14,749 bases of DNA from Methyloprofundus sp. (lineage in GTDB: Bacteria > Pseudomonadota > Gammaproteobacteria > Methylococcales > Methylomonadaceae). The position numbers were made by a program, and so were the translations under genes. The notes beneath the pieces were generated by a model. The model made no database searches, was not told where the DNA came from, and was given only the letters and a program-made list of their open reading frames with translations. This document shows positions 7,508-13,776 of the stretch, piece by piece (the first letter of the stretch is position 1; each line of letters starts with the position of its first letter). The stretch covers positions 1 to 14,749 of the forward strand of contig DAOVWV010000005.1 of the NCBI GenBank assembly GCA_030636485.1. The letters are read 5' to 3'.

Positions 7508-8444
7508 ACCCCAATGTCGCTTTTGGGTATGCCGCTGCTGGTGTCATATAATTTTTCGGCAATAATCGACAAATATCACCCTTGTGCAGGTTGCTTGTAC
7601 TGGAAAGAATTTTAGCTTTGCTGAATTTTGCTTCAATGGATGTGACTTCAAGTATACCGATATTACTTTCATACCCCCCCAGAGATTCACCGGTATCTAA
7701 ATCTATAATCGCTTGCCCCTGCTTGATCACCTTGCACTGACTACCAACCTCAATACCCGCACCTTTGCCACGATTTAAGATAACGCTCAATGCTTTGACA
7801 TCAATGATTTTTATAGGGTAAACACTGCCAAGGATTGCATTACCGATTTCAGTTGCGCTGCGGGTAAAGAGTAAGTCTTTATAATCGGCAGGTGTCCAGT
7901 CTCTTCTTTCGGTCGCTGAAACCTCTCTACGTACCTCATTACTCTTAAGTTTATAAATAACCTGATCGGCTAATTTTATTTTTCCTGTTGCACTTTCAAT
8001 CACTTGAAATTGACATTTAAAGGTCGTCACAATTCTCGGAGCGGCTTCGCCAGTAATCTTAATATTCTGGCTAATGATCTTGGATTCGATGCGATTGATA
8101 ACCCCAGTCACTATATAATCAGCAACCAGTAAACGTCCCATTTTTTCTATTTGATTTGGATCCACCCAGTCGGATTCAGTCAATAGGTTTTCATGCATGA
8201 CTTTTTCAATTTGCGTACGACTCAGCATATTGAATTTACGTGATTTGGTTAGAAAATTCATCAGTTCATTAGAAAACTCGCGCTCAACCACGGTACGGTT
8301 AATCGCAATATCACCAATATTAGTGGTACGAATAGTTGGGCTAATCTGAAAAGGAAGGACAGCCATCGTGGGTTGTTGGTAGGGCGTGGCTAACGAGGGC
8401 TCAAGCATCAACAGTGTTAGTAGAAAAATGACTGATTTATACAT
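7503..8444 (-). CDS. CsgG-domain periplasmic/outer-membrane protein without lipobox
   Basis: This is a 313-residue protein from the ATG at 8444. That start is preferred to one 14 codons further upstream because it begins a clean signal peptide (MYKSVIFLLTLLMLEPSLA), has AAGGA ahead of it and avoids overlap with the previous gene. Residues 25-165 match the CsgG domain, with the opening strand MAVLPF, the helix block REFSNELMNFLTKSRKFNMLSRTQIEKV split by a turn, and ADYIVTGVINRI. Residues 208-295 look like the C-terminal beta domain seen in FlgT-like proteins (NRGKGAGIEVGSQ, YESNIGILEV, HKGDICRLL). CsgG itself is a lipoprotein that forms the curli secretion pore. Here no cysteine follows the signal peptide and no curli gene is nearby, so secretion of curli is not supported. 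It lies 25 bases after the RDD gene, probably co-transcribed, and ends in Gly-Trp. Confidence 0.78.
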   Translation of the reverse strand: MYKSVIFLLTLLMLEPSLATPYQQPTMAVLPFQISPTIRTTNIGDIAINRTVVEREFSNELMNFLTKSRKFNMLSRTQIEKVMHENLLTESDWVDPNQIEKMGRLLVADYIVTGVINRIESKIISQNIKITGEAAPRIVTTFKCQFQVIESATGKIKLADQVIYKLKSNEVRREVSATERRDWTPADYKDLLFTRSATEIGNAILGSVYPIKIIDVKALSVILNRGKGAGIEVGSQCKVIKQGQAIIDLDTGESLGGYESNIGILEVTSIEAKFSKAKILSSTSNLHKGDICRLLPKNYMTPAAAYPKATLGW

Positions 8445-8469
8445 TATTCTTTTCCTTTTTAGAAGTGGC

Positions 8470-8925
8470 TTATTGCTGGTTTTCAAATGTGACAGGTTCA
8501 GATTGATTGTTTCTTATAACAACTGTACCCGCCAGTTTATCATGCCAGTCTTGTTTTCTTTTATCTATTCCCACCCAGATAATTCCCATACCTAAGGGGA
8601 TTATTGATACATAATAGGCAAGGTAACGCCCTATTAACTGCCCTGTAGAAGGCTTGCCACCCGTTTTAGCATCCACAATGGTTAATTTTGTAGCCATTTT
8701 TCCCGGTGTGGCTGATTTATAAATCCAGAAAAGAATAACGGCACAGGCGGGTAGTATATAGTTAAGTAAAACATCCCAAAACCCTAGAATAATAGAGTCT
8801 GTATCCCAGTATTCCGTACCATAGATAGCAGTCATTAAAGGTAAAACAATGATTAACATTAAAATGGAATCGATGATTGCCGCACCGGTTCTAATCCAGA
8901 AGCCTGCGTATTCAATATTATTCAT
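8470..8925 (-). CDS. RDD family integral membrane protein
   Basis: This is a 151-residue inner-membrane protein. The family mark near the N-terminus is present: YAGFWIRTGAAIIDSI (residues 6-21), with the Arg and Asp that give RDD its name. Hydrophobic segments follow at about 16-34, 58-70 and 108-122, and the C-terminal part has the typical WHDKLAGTVVI (about 131-141). KSATPGKMATKLTIVDAKTG (70-89) is the usual conserved loop. RDD proteins are of mixed or unknown function; some are linked to ion or small-molecule transport. The ribosome site AGGAG lies nine bases before the ATG. It is the first gene of the minus-strand envelope cluster, with a possible promoter at 9026-9055. Nothing shows a specific substrate. 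Confidence 0.88.
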   Translation of the reverse strand: MNNIEYAGFWIRTGAAIIDSILMLIIVLPLMTAIYGTEYWDTDSIILGFWDVLLNYILPACAVILFWIYKSATPGKMATKLTIVDAKTGGKPSTGQLIGRYLAYYVSIIPLGMGIIWVGIDKRKQDWHDKLAGTVVIRNNQSEPVTFENQQ

Positions 8926-9025
8926 GTTTATATCTCCTAAATTGTGTGGGAGTAGAGAGGGGGAGGCTGATATTTACTTTAACATATTGGTTATAAATGC
9001 ATATTAAGAGTTGGTTTCCTGCCAT

Positions 9026-9055
9026 TTTATATTTAAAAGGAAAATTAGTGACCAA
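9026..9055 (-). promoter_or_regulatory. possible promoter of the RDD/CsgG-domain genes
   Basis: On the minus strand TTGGTC (9055-9050) and TATAAA (9031-9026) are separated by 18 bases, a fair sigma-70 pattern about 100 bases before the RDD start codon. The -10 match is good and the -35 match weak. The surrounding DNA is AT-rich, so other -10-like strings occur. Confidence 0.4.
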
Positions 9056-9107
9056 TAGCAATATCTTAGCCAAAATGAAAGCTGACTATTCCTCGTATAA
9101 AACTTAA

Positions 9108-9128
9108 CTATAAACGATTGTTTTATAG
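9108..9128. repeat. perfect dyad CTATAAA-N7-TTTATAG
   Basis: Seven-base arms pair perfectly around a seven-base spacer, in the gap between the end of rpoH and the promoter region of the RDD gene. The size would suit an operator for a dimeric regulator, upstream of the predicted promoter at 9026-9055. The AT-rich composition makes chance possible. Confidence 0.35.
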
Positions 9129-9186
9129 GGTGTGAGACGCGGTAGTTTTCATGAATAAAATGTGGCGAAGGTATAAAAGACATAAA

Positions 9187-9223
9187 AAAAGCCCCTTATC
9201 TGGCATGCAAATAAGAGGCTTTT
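9187..9223 (-). terminator. intrinsic terminator of rpoH
   Basis: AAAAGCCCCTTAT (9187-9199) pairs with ATAAGAGGCTTTT (9211-9223) around an 11-base loop with one mismatch. On the minus strand the stem is followed by at least seven T, and it lies 24 bases after the rpoH stop. On the plus strand the trailing TTTT is shorter, so activity in that direction is weaker and no plus-strand gene needs it. Confidence 0.88.
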
Positions 9224-9246
9224 ATGTTCTAACAGTCATCAATAAA

Positions 9247-10104
9247 TCAAATGGCAATACTCACCGCGCCTTTTAATTTTTTCATCGCATTTTTTTCCAG
9301 TTGCCTGATGCGTTCAGCAGAAACATTATAGCGGTCTGCCAACTGATGCAGGGTCATTTTTTTCTCTGTTAACCAGCGACTGGTGACGATATCCTGGCTG
9401 CGTTCATCCAGATCCTGCATGGCATCGCTGAGTAATGTTTCTATTTTACTTTTCCAGTCTGCATTTTCTAACAATAAAGCGGGGTCTGCGTTATGTTGTT
9501 GCAAATACGAGACAGGGGCTGTAAATGATTCATCACCAGAATCCGTTTCAGGCAGGTCAAACGCCATGTCTTTGCCATCAAGGCGGGTTTCCATCTCGTA
9601 AACCGTTTTTAGGTCTACATTCAGGTTTTCTGCAATGGCTTCCGCGTCGGCTTTTGATAACCAGCCTAATTTTTTCTTGGATTTTCTTAAGTTAAAAAAT
9701 ATTTTACGCTGTGACTTAGTGGTTGCAACTTTGACTATACGCCAGTTTTTTATCACATATTCGTGGATTTCTGCACGAATCCAATGCACGGCAAAAGAGA
9801 CCAGGCGCACACCAACATCAGGGTCAAATCGTTTAACGGCTTTCATCAGGCCAATATTTCCTTCCTGAACAATATCGTTCATAGGCAGGCCATAACCATT
9901 GTAACCACGTGCTACATGTGCAACGAAACGTAAATTTGCCATAACCAGCTGCTTTGCGGCATCAAGATCTTCGTGATCTCTGTAGAGTAAAGCAAGGGCA
10001 CGTTCTTGTTCTGCATTTAATTTATTAGTTTGACCAACAACATTGAGATAAGAATCAAAATTCTCAGACGTTAATGTAATAGGCAAGGCTAATGAATTAG
10101 ACAT
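9247..10104 (-). CDS. rpoH: RNA polymerase sigma-32 (heat-shock sigma factor RpoH)
   Basis: This is a 285-residue sigma-70-family factor, the usual RpoH length. It directs RNA polymerase to heat-shock promoters and is normally held in check by DnaK/GroEL and the protease FtsH. The ATG at 10104 is chosen because GGAG lies six bases before it; the TTG four codons upstream overlaps that ribosome site. Core-binding region 2 reads DIVQEGNIGLMKAVKRFDP (77-95), the RpoH box QRKIFFNLRK is at 132-141, and the region 4 helix-turn-helix TLHQLADRYNVSAERIRQLE at 251-270. A perfect CIRCE site lies just upstream and a strong terminator downstream. The gene is not beside ftsX, its common partner in gammaproteobacteria; it is a single-gene unit divergent from the YcaR-like gene. 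Confidence 0.96.
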   Translation of the reverse strand: MSNSLALPITLTSENFDSYLNVVGQTNKLNAEQERALALLYRDHEDLDAAKQLVMANLRFVAHVARGYNGYGLPMNDIVQEGNIGLMKAVKRFDPDVGVRLVSFAVHWIRAEIHEYVIKNWRIVKVATTKSQRKIFFNLRKSKKKLGWLSKADAEAIAENLNVDLKTVYEMETRLDGKDMAFDLPETDSGDESFTAPVSYLQQHNADPALLLENADWKSKIETLLSDAMQDLDERSQDIVTSRWLTEKKMTLHQLADRYNVSAERIRQLEKNAMKKLKGAVSIAI

Positions 10105-10136
10105 GAGTGACTCCAAAAATTAAACATGACTTGATT

Positions 10137-10163
10137 TTAGCACTCTATTTGAAAGAGTGCTAA
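10137..10163 (-). promoter_or_regulatory. CIRCE operator (HrcA binding site) of rpoH
   Basis: TTAGCACTC (10137-10145), nine bases, then GAGTGCTAA (10155-10163) match the published CIRCE consensus TTAGCACTC-N9-GAGTGCTAA at every arm position. CIRCE is bound by the heat-shock repressor HrcA, whose activity depends on GroEL. The site lies 32 bases before the rpoH ATG and about 24 bases before its ribosome site, where CIRCE elements of repressed genes normally sit. In RNA the same arms would form a nine-pair hairpin. A candidate -10 box TATAAA lies upstream (10208-10203 on the minus strand). No hrcA gene is in the window. Confidence 0.93.
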
Positions 10164-10286
10164 TAAAAGTGCATTTTTCTGGGTATTTAAGAAAAATATG
10201 AATTTATAGGTAGATCTCCGCTAATGCTTGTGCCCACGCTTGGCTGGGTAGCATACGGGGATGACGAGCGGTGGCATATTATTTAC

Positions 10287-10303
10287 CTCCGTTAATAACG
10301 GAG
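10287..10303. repeat. palindrome CTCCGTT-AAT-AACGGAG
   Basis: A perfect seven-pair stem with a three-base loop lies in the shared upstream region of rpoH and the YcaR-like gene. It is about 80 bases upstream of the predicted YcaR-like promoter and about 80 bases upstream of the rpoH -10 candidate. It could be an operator or a small transcript hairpin; no T-run follows. Confidence 0.4.
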
Positions 10304-10358
10304 AACTTACAGGCTACAAATATAAAGTAATGAAAGAAAATATTTTTGTATTTTTTCG

Positions 10359-10397
10359 TGTCCAGCGTGGACAATACGTAACATCAGCTAATAATAT
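10359..10397 (+). promoter_or_regulatory. likely promoter of ycaR-like/kdsB with palindrome over the -35
   Basis: TGGACA (10368-10373) and TAATAT (10392-10397) are 18 bases apart and form a plausible sigma-70 promoter about 40 bases before the YcaR-like start. The -35 hexamer is the right half of the perfect palindrome TGTCCA-GCG-TGGACA (10359-10373). A dimeric regulator bound there would cover the -35 box, which suggests repression. The regulator is unknown. Confidence 0.5.
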
Positions 10398-10437
10398 AGC
10401 GTAAAATGTAGAGTCAAAAATTAATATTGAGAGTGTC

Positions 10438-10626
10438 ATGGATAATAAATTATTAGAAATTCTAGCTTGCCCAATCTGCAAAAGCCCTTTGGTTTACGAT
10501 AAGAGTGCACAAGAACTTATTTGTAAGGCTGACCGCCTTGCGTTTCCTGTTCGCGATGGTATTCCGGTGATGCTTGAAGATGAAGCGAGAAGTCTAAGTA
10601 GTGAAGATGTTGCGCAGTTAAAGTGA
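10438..10626 (+). CDS. Trm112/YcaR family small zinc-ribbon-like protein
   Basis: This is a 62-residue protein of the Trm112/YcaR (UPF0434) family. The N-terminal CPIC (Cys11, Cys14) and a later Cys29 in ELICK are the usual cysteines, followed by the family phrase [19 protein letters not shown]. In eukaryotes and archaea Trm112 activates methyltransferases. The role of the bacterial short form is less clear, but it is commonly encoded beside kdsB and lpxK, as with kdsB here. GAGAG lies about five bases before the ATG. Its TGA stop overlaps the GTG start of kdsB by four bases (GTGA), so the two are translationally coupled. Confidence 0.9.
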   Translation: MDNKLLEILACPICKSPLVYDKSAQELICKADRLAFPVRDGIPVMLEDEARSLSSEDVAQLK

Positions 10627-11390
10627 GTTCTCCCTTTAAAGTCGTTATTCCTGCTAGATATGGTTCTAGCAGGCTGCCAGGCAAGCCGTTATTAAATCTT
10701 GCGGGTAGACCTATGGTGCTGCATGTGTGTGATCGGGCTAAAGAGGCGGGAGCTGAGCAAATAGTCGTTGCAACAGATGATATAAGAATACTGGACGTTG
10801 TGAAAAATGATGGCTTTGATGCAGTAATGACCCGTTCTGAGCATGAAAGTGGTACCGAAAGGCTCGCTGAAGTAGCGGAAATTTTTCAGTGGGATAATGA
10901 CGAGATTATTGTTAACTTACAAGGTGATGAACCGCTTATCCCTGCTGAATATATTGCTTTGGTGGCAAGCTCTTTGGCAGGCCAGGGAGTGGCAGGTATT
11001 GCAACTCTGGCAGCAGAGATAGAAACGGTTGAGGAAGTATTTAACCCCAATGCGGTTAAAGTTGTTTTAGATAAACAGGGGTATGCGCTTTATTTTAGCC
11101 GTGCTGCTATTCCTTGGGATAGAGAGAGCTTTCGCGATGCAAAGCCTGATATAAGCAGAAAAGAGGCTTATCTACGGCATATTGGGATTTATGCTTATAG
11201 AGTCGCTTTTTTGCAGCGTTATGTACAGTGGGAAGCATCTTCTCTGGAAAAAATTGAGATGCTTGAGCAATTAAGGATCTTATGGGAAGGTGAGAGAATA
11301 CGGGTCGCGCAAGTTAAACAGGCACCAGAAGCAGGGGTTGATACACAGGCAGACCTACTTAGAGTGGAACAGCGCTTGACTCTGGGGTAA
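10623..11390 (+). CDS. kdsB: 3-deoxy-manno-octulosonate cytidylyltransferase KdsB
   Basis: KdsB joins CTP and KDO to give CMP-KDO, the activated sugar for the LPS inner core, in the cytoplasm. The 255-residue length is close to the family's usual 248 or so. The nucleotide-binding loop [14 protein letters not shown] lies at residues 10-23, [10 protein letters not shown] at 75-84, the metal/substrate motif LQGDEP at 99-104, and HIGIYAYR further on. The start is GTG at 10623, overlapping the previous stop; no ATG fits the conserved N-terminus. The gene sits directly after the YcaR-like gene, a common arrangement, but without lpxK in the window. Its stop lies two bases from the stop of the convergent gene, leaving no room for a terminator between them. 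Confidence 0.96.
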   Translation: MSSPFKVVIPARYGSSRLPGKPLLNLAGRPMVLHVCDRAKEAGAEQIVVATDDIRILDVVKNDGFDAVMTRSEHESGTERLAEVAEIFQWDNDEIIVNLQGDEPLIPAEYIALVASSLAGQGVAGIATLAAEIETVEEVFNPNAVKVVLDKQGYALYFSRAAIPWDRESFRDAKPDISRKEAYLRHIGIYAYRVAFLQRYVQWEASSLEKIEMLEQLRILWEGERIRVAQVKQAPEAGVDTQADLLRVEQRLTLG

Positions 11391-11392
11391 GC

Positions 11393-11791
11393 TTATTTGC
11401 TCAATTGATAACGGGCAAGGTCGGCAATTTCTTCGTCGGAATCATTGATAAAGTGTTCCAGATGAAATCCACGTTTGGCTATAATATAGCGCACGAAATG
11501 ATTCTCATCGTTAATCATGTGGCTCAATATTTTAGGTTTACAGTGTTTTGCAACTGTTGCCCTGACTTTCCAGTTCTTATCAAACGAGAGTTGATCATGT
11601 CCGTATTTTATTCTGGCAATGGATGACCTGACTAAGGCAGATTGATCCTTAATTAACCGTGCTAAGGCAAAACCTTCGCTGGCAGCTGCTAGGCGTATAT
11701 ATTCGTCAGGTTCTTTGCTTATTGTGGCAGAGGTATACTTTTTGCCATATATCTCAATGAATTCTTCAGTCGTAGCGTTTAGTTTAGCCAT
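11393..11791 (-). CDS. small helical-repeat (HEAT/LRV-like) protein of unknown function
   Basis: This 132-residue protein is not recognised as a named family. Residues 35-130 look like short helical repeats of about 20 residues with a recurring pattern of Leu, Asp and VR/IR-A: ARLIKDQSALVRSSIARI, then DKNWKVRATVAKH, SHMINDENHFVRYIIAKR, and FINDSDEEIADLARYQL. This pattern resembles HEAT or leucine-rich-variant repeats, which usually bind other proteins. No signal peptide or membrane segment is visible, so it is probably cytoplasmic. It is convergent with kdsB (two bases apart) and separated by 107 bases from the HisA-like gene upstream on the same strand. The coding frame is plausible from its regular repeats, but the function is unknown. 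Confidence 0.7.
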   Translation of the reverse strand: MAKLNATTEEFIEIYGKKYTSATISKEPDEYIRLAAASEGFALARLIKDQSALVRSSIARIKYGHDQLSFDKNWKVRATVAKHCKPKILSHMINDENHFVRYIIAKRGFHLEHFINDSDEEIADLARYQLSK

Positions 11792-11898
11792 TTGATTAAG
11801 TTAATGGTGGTGTGGTTGTCTGTGCTGTGAATTTTAACCAGATTAACGGCTATTATACGGTTATTTCATTAAAAAATGTGTGATTTATTTCGCATTAG

Positions 11899-12585
11899 CT
11901 AGGTAAATAATTGTTTTATATCAGTGGTTGAAAGTGTGCCTTTATGCAGTGCACTGGCAACTAATGCTTGCTGTATACCTATTTTTTTAAGTTGAACTAA
12001 ATCTTGCTTATGGCGAATGCCACCGGCAGCTATAAAATTATAATCAGGGTAGGTGCAACAATAGTGCTTGAGTTTAAGTAGGTCTGGACCACTGTTTTTT
12101 CCTACTAAGCTGAGGTTCATAATAATGATGTGTTGAGGCCATAGGCTAGGGGAATTATATAAAACCGGGTCTCCCATAGTTTTATTGAGCGCGCAAAAAT
12201 CCAGCGATAGGATAAAATTATTTGTTTGTTGCTTGATAGACTGTAGCGTTTTTTGGTTAACGGATTCGGTGCCGATAATTGACTTATAGTTTGCTGCGCT
12301 ACTGTGTGTTTTAAATGCACCACAGTCAACCATAAAATCAAGCTGTGGGTACTGATTGACCGCCGAGTCAATCAGGCTTTGATTGTCACCCGTTCCCATC
12401 AATGCATCAAGATCAGCAATATAGATTTGCGTGAATGAATAGAGTCCTAAGTAGGCATTGATCACATCGTCTAATTGGCTGGATGCGCAGAGAGGTGTCG
12501 ATAGAGGCGGGTAGTTTTGTCTATTGCCTTGTTTGGCAAGTACCGCACGGCCCGCTTTAATATCAATAACAGGGATGATTTGCAA
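11899..12585 (-). CDS. HisA/HisF-like protein of the methylotroph C1-cofactor gene set
   Basis: This is a 228-residue TIM-barrel protein related to HisA. The opening strand IIPVIDIKAGRAV carries Asp8, and LSLDF carries Asp129, matching the two catalytic aspartates of HisA. ADLDALMGTGDN (57-68) and the late phosphate-binding AAGGIR are also family marks. True HisA is usually about 240-250 residues and lies in a his operon. Here the gene is divergent from two genes linked to methanofuran/tetrahydromethanopterin metabolism, so it more likely belongs to the hisA/hisF-related family found in archaea and methylotrophs, whose reaction I cannot name. The start is TTG at 12585, with GAGG about ten bases before it; no in-frame ATG fits. 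Confidence 0.75.
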   Translation of the reverse strand: MQIIPVIDIKAGRAVLAKQGNRQNYPPLSTPLCASSQLDDVINAYLGLYSFTQIYIADLDALMGTGDNQSLIDSAVNQYPQLDFMVDCGAFKTHSSAANYKSIIGTESVNQKTLQSIKQQTNNFILSLDFCALNKTMGDPVLYNSPSLWPQHIIIMNLSLVGKNSGPDLLKLKHYCCTYPDYNFIAAGGIRHKQDLVQLKKIGIQQALVASALHKGTLSTTDIKQLFT

Positions 12586-12621
12586 ATGCTTAAAACCTCG
12601 GTGTGTGTTAATAAAGAGCGA

Positions 12622-12706
12622 GAATGATTAAATCGTTATTCTACCCGTTGCATGCGTTATTATACTTCACACGGCCACAAAACCCGCAACCATCACCGCG
12701 TGAAGT
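12622..12706. promoter_or_regulatory. divergent control region of the C1-cofactor genes
   Basis: The 168-base gap between the divergent starts holds two imperfect dyads. ACTTCAC (12664-12670) pairs with GTGAAGT (12700-12706), with CGG/CCG continuing the stem after one mismatch and a long loop. A 20-base near-palindrome lies at 12622-12641 (GAAT...ATTC with central mismatches). Either could bind a regulator of both genes; no clear -35/-10 pair stands out. Confidence 0.35.
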
Positions 12707-12753
12707 CTATTCAGGTTAGAATATGCCTACTTTTAACAGAGTAATAATAGCGT

Positions 12754-13776
12754 ATGCGTATTTTAGTTTTTGAATATATTTCAGGCGGTGGGCTGGCTCA
12801 GCAAGCCCTGCCTGCTTCATTATTGCTGGAAGGCTGTTTGATGGGGCATGCATTACTGGACGATTTGGCTGAATTAACTGCCGTTGAACTTTTGCTGTTA
12901 AGAGATGAGCGTGTTGATAACGCGACAGTAAAACACAATGCAAAGGTGCAATTTTTGACCGTTTTTAAGTATACGGATCTACAGGAATTTCTCTTAGAGC
13001 GGCAGGAAACTTATGATGTAGTCTGGCTTATAGCCCCAGAAACCGAGGGGGTACTTGCTTTCTGGTGTCATTTTTTTAAGCGACAAGGGAAAGTGCTGGC
13101 GACTTCTGCACAGCAGGCCGTCGAACTTTGTCAGGATAAATTTGCGACCTTTAAGGCACTGCAACAGGCAGGGATTGCCTGTGTGCCGAGTGATTTATTA
13201 GACCCATCAAGCAAGATGGAAACAACTAAAAGCATTCTTAAGCTAAATGATTCAGTCGGTTGTGAAGAGGTTTATCTCGTGGATTCAGCACAGCAGTGGC
13301 ATGATACTGTGCAAAACATGAATCCGCAGAGCCAGTATATAGTGCAGCCTTATATACAGGGGGAAGTGTTAAGTCTGTCTTGCCTGTTTTATCAGGGGCA
13401 GGCTTATTTTATCTGTTGTAATGCGCAGCATATGCAAATTGATCAGCAACAATTTGAACTGTTGGGTTGTACGGTTAATGTGCAGCCTGAAAAAGCATCG
13501 CTCTATCAAATGCTTTGCCAGAAAATTGCCGATGCGATACCTTTTTTATTTGGCTATGTGGGAATAGATTTTATCCAGACAGAGGCGGGCGATAATTTGA
13601 TATTAGAAATAAACCCCCGCTTAACCAGTTCTTATGCGGGCATAAAAGAGGCGCTAGGCATCAATATAGCCGAATTGGTTCTAGGGATGCTTAATCATCA
13701 GTTGCCGGTGATTAATAAAACAAAAAATAAATCAGTGTTTATAGATCTTAAGTCAGAGAGGTATCATGCAGGGTAA
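12754..13776 (+). CDS. ATP-grasp ligase, MfnD-like (H4MPT/methylofuran pathway)
   Basis: This is a 340-residue ATP-grasp protein. The N-terminal EYISGGGL (residues 7-14) is typical of the branch that includes archaeal tyramine-glutamate ligase MfnD and its methylotroph homologues. The ATP-grasp core runs from KFATFKALQQAGI (129-141) to VGIDFI and the magnesium/ATP motif LEINPRLTSSYAGI (284-297). Such ligases join an amine to a carboxylate using ATP. By family and context this one probably adds glutamate to the tyramine part of methylofuran, the formyl carrier of the formyltransferase/hydrolase complex. The next gene overlaps it by 11 bases, so the two are an operon. The assignment to ATP-grasp is firm; the exact substrate is inferred. 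Confidence 0.85.
   Translation: MRILVFEYISGGGLAQQALPASLLLEGCLMGHALLDDLAELTAVELLLLRDERVDNATVKHNAKVQFLTVFKYTDLQEFLLERQETYDVVWLIAPETEGVLAFWCHFFKRQGKVLATSAQQAVELCQDKFATFKALQQAGIACVPSDLLDPSSKMETTKSILKLNDSVGCEEVYLVDSAQQWHDTVQNMNPQSQYIVQPYIQGEVLSLSCLFYQGQAYFICCNAQHMQIDQQQFELLGCTVNVQPEKASLYQMLCQKIADAIPFLFGYVGIDFIQTEAGDNLILEINPRLTSSYAGIKEALGINIAELVLGMLNHQLPVINKTKNKSVFIDLKSERYHAG

Noticed and set aside
7503..8444. Curli secretion gene csgG
   Set aside because: No lipobox, an additional FlgT-like C-terminal domain and no csgA/B/E/F neighbours.
8445..8486. Longer N-terminus of the CsgG-domain protein overlapping the RDD gene
   Set aside because: The extra 14 residues are polar and basic and would bury the signal peptide; the downstream ATG has an AAGGA ahead of it and removes the overlap.
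10105..10116. TTG start for rpoH four codons upstream of the ATG
   Set aside because: The ribosome site GGAG lies inside this stretch and is correctly spaced for the ATG at 10104; the resulting 285-residue protein matches the family length.
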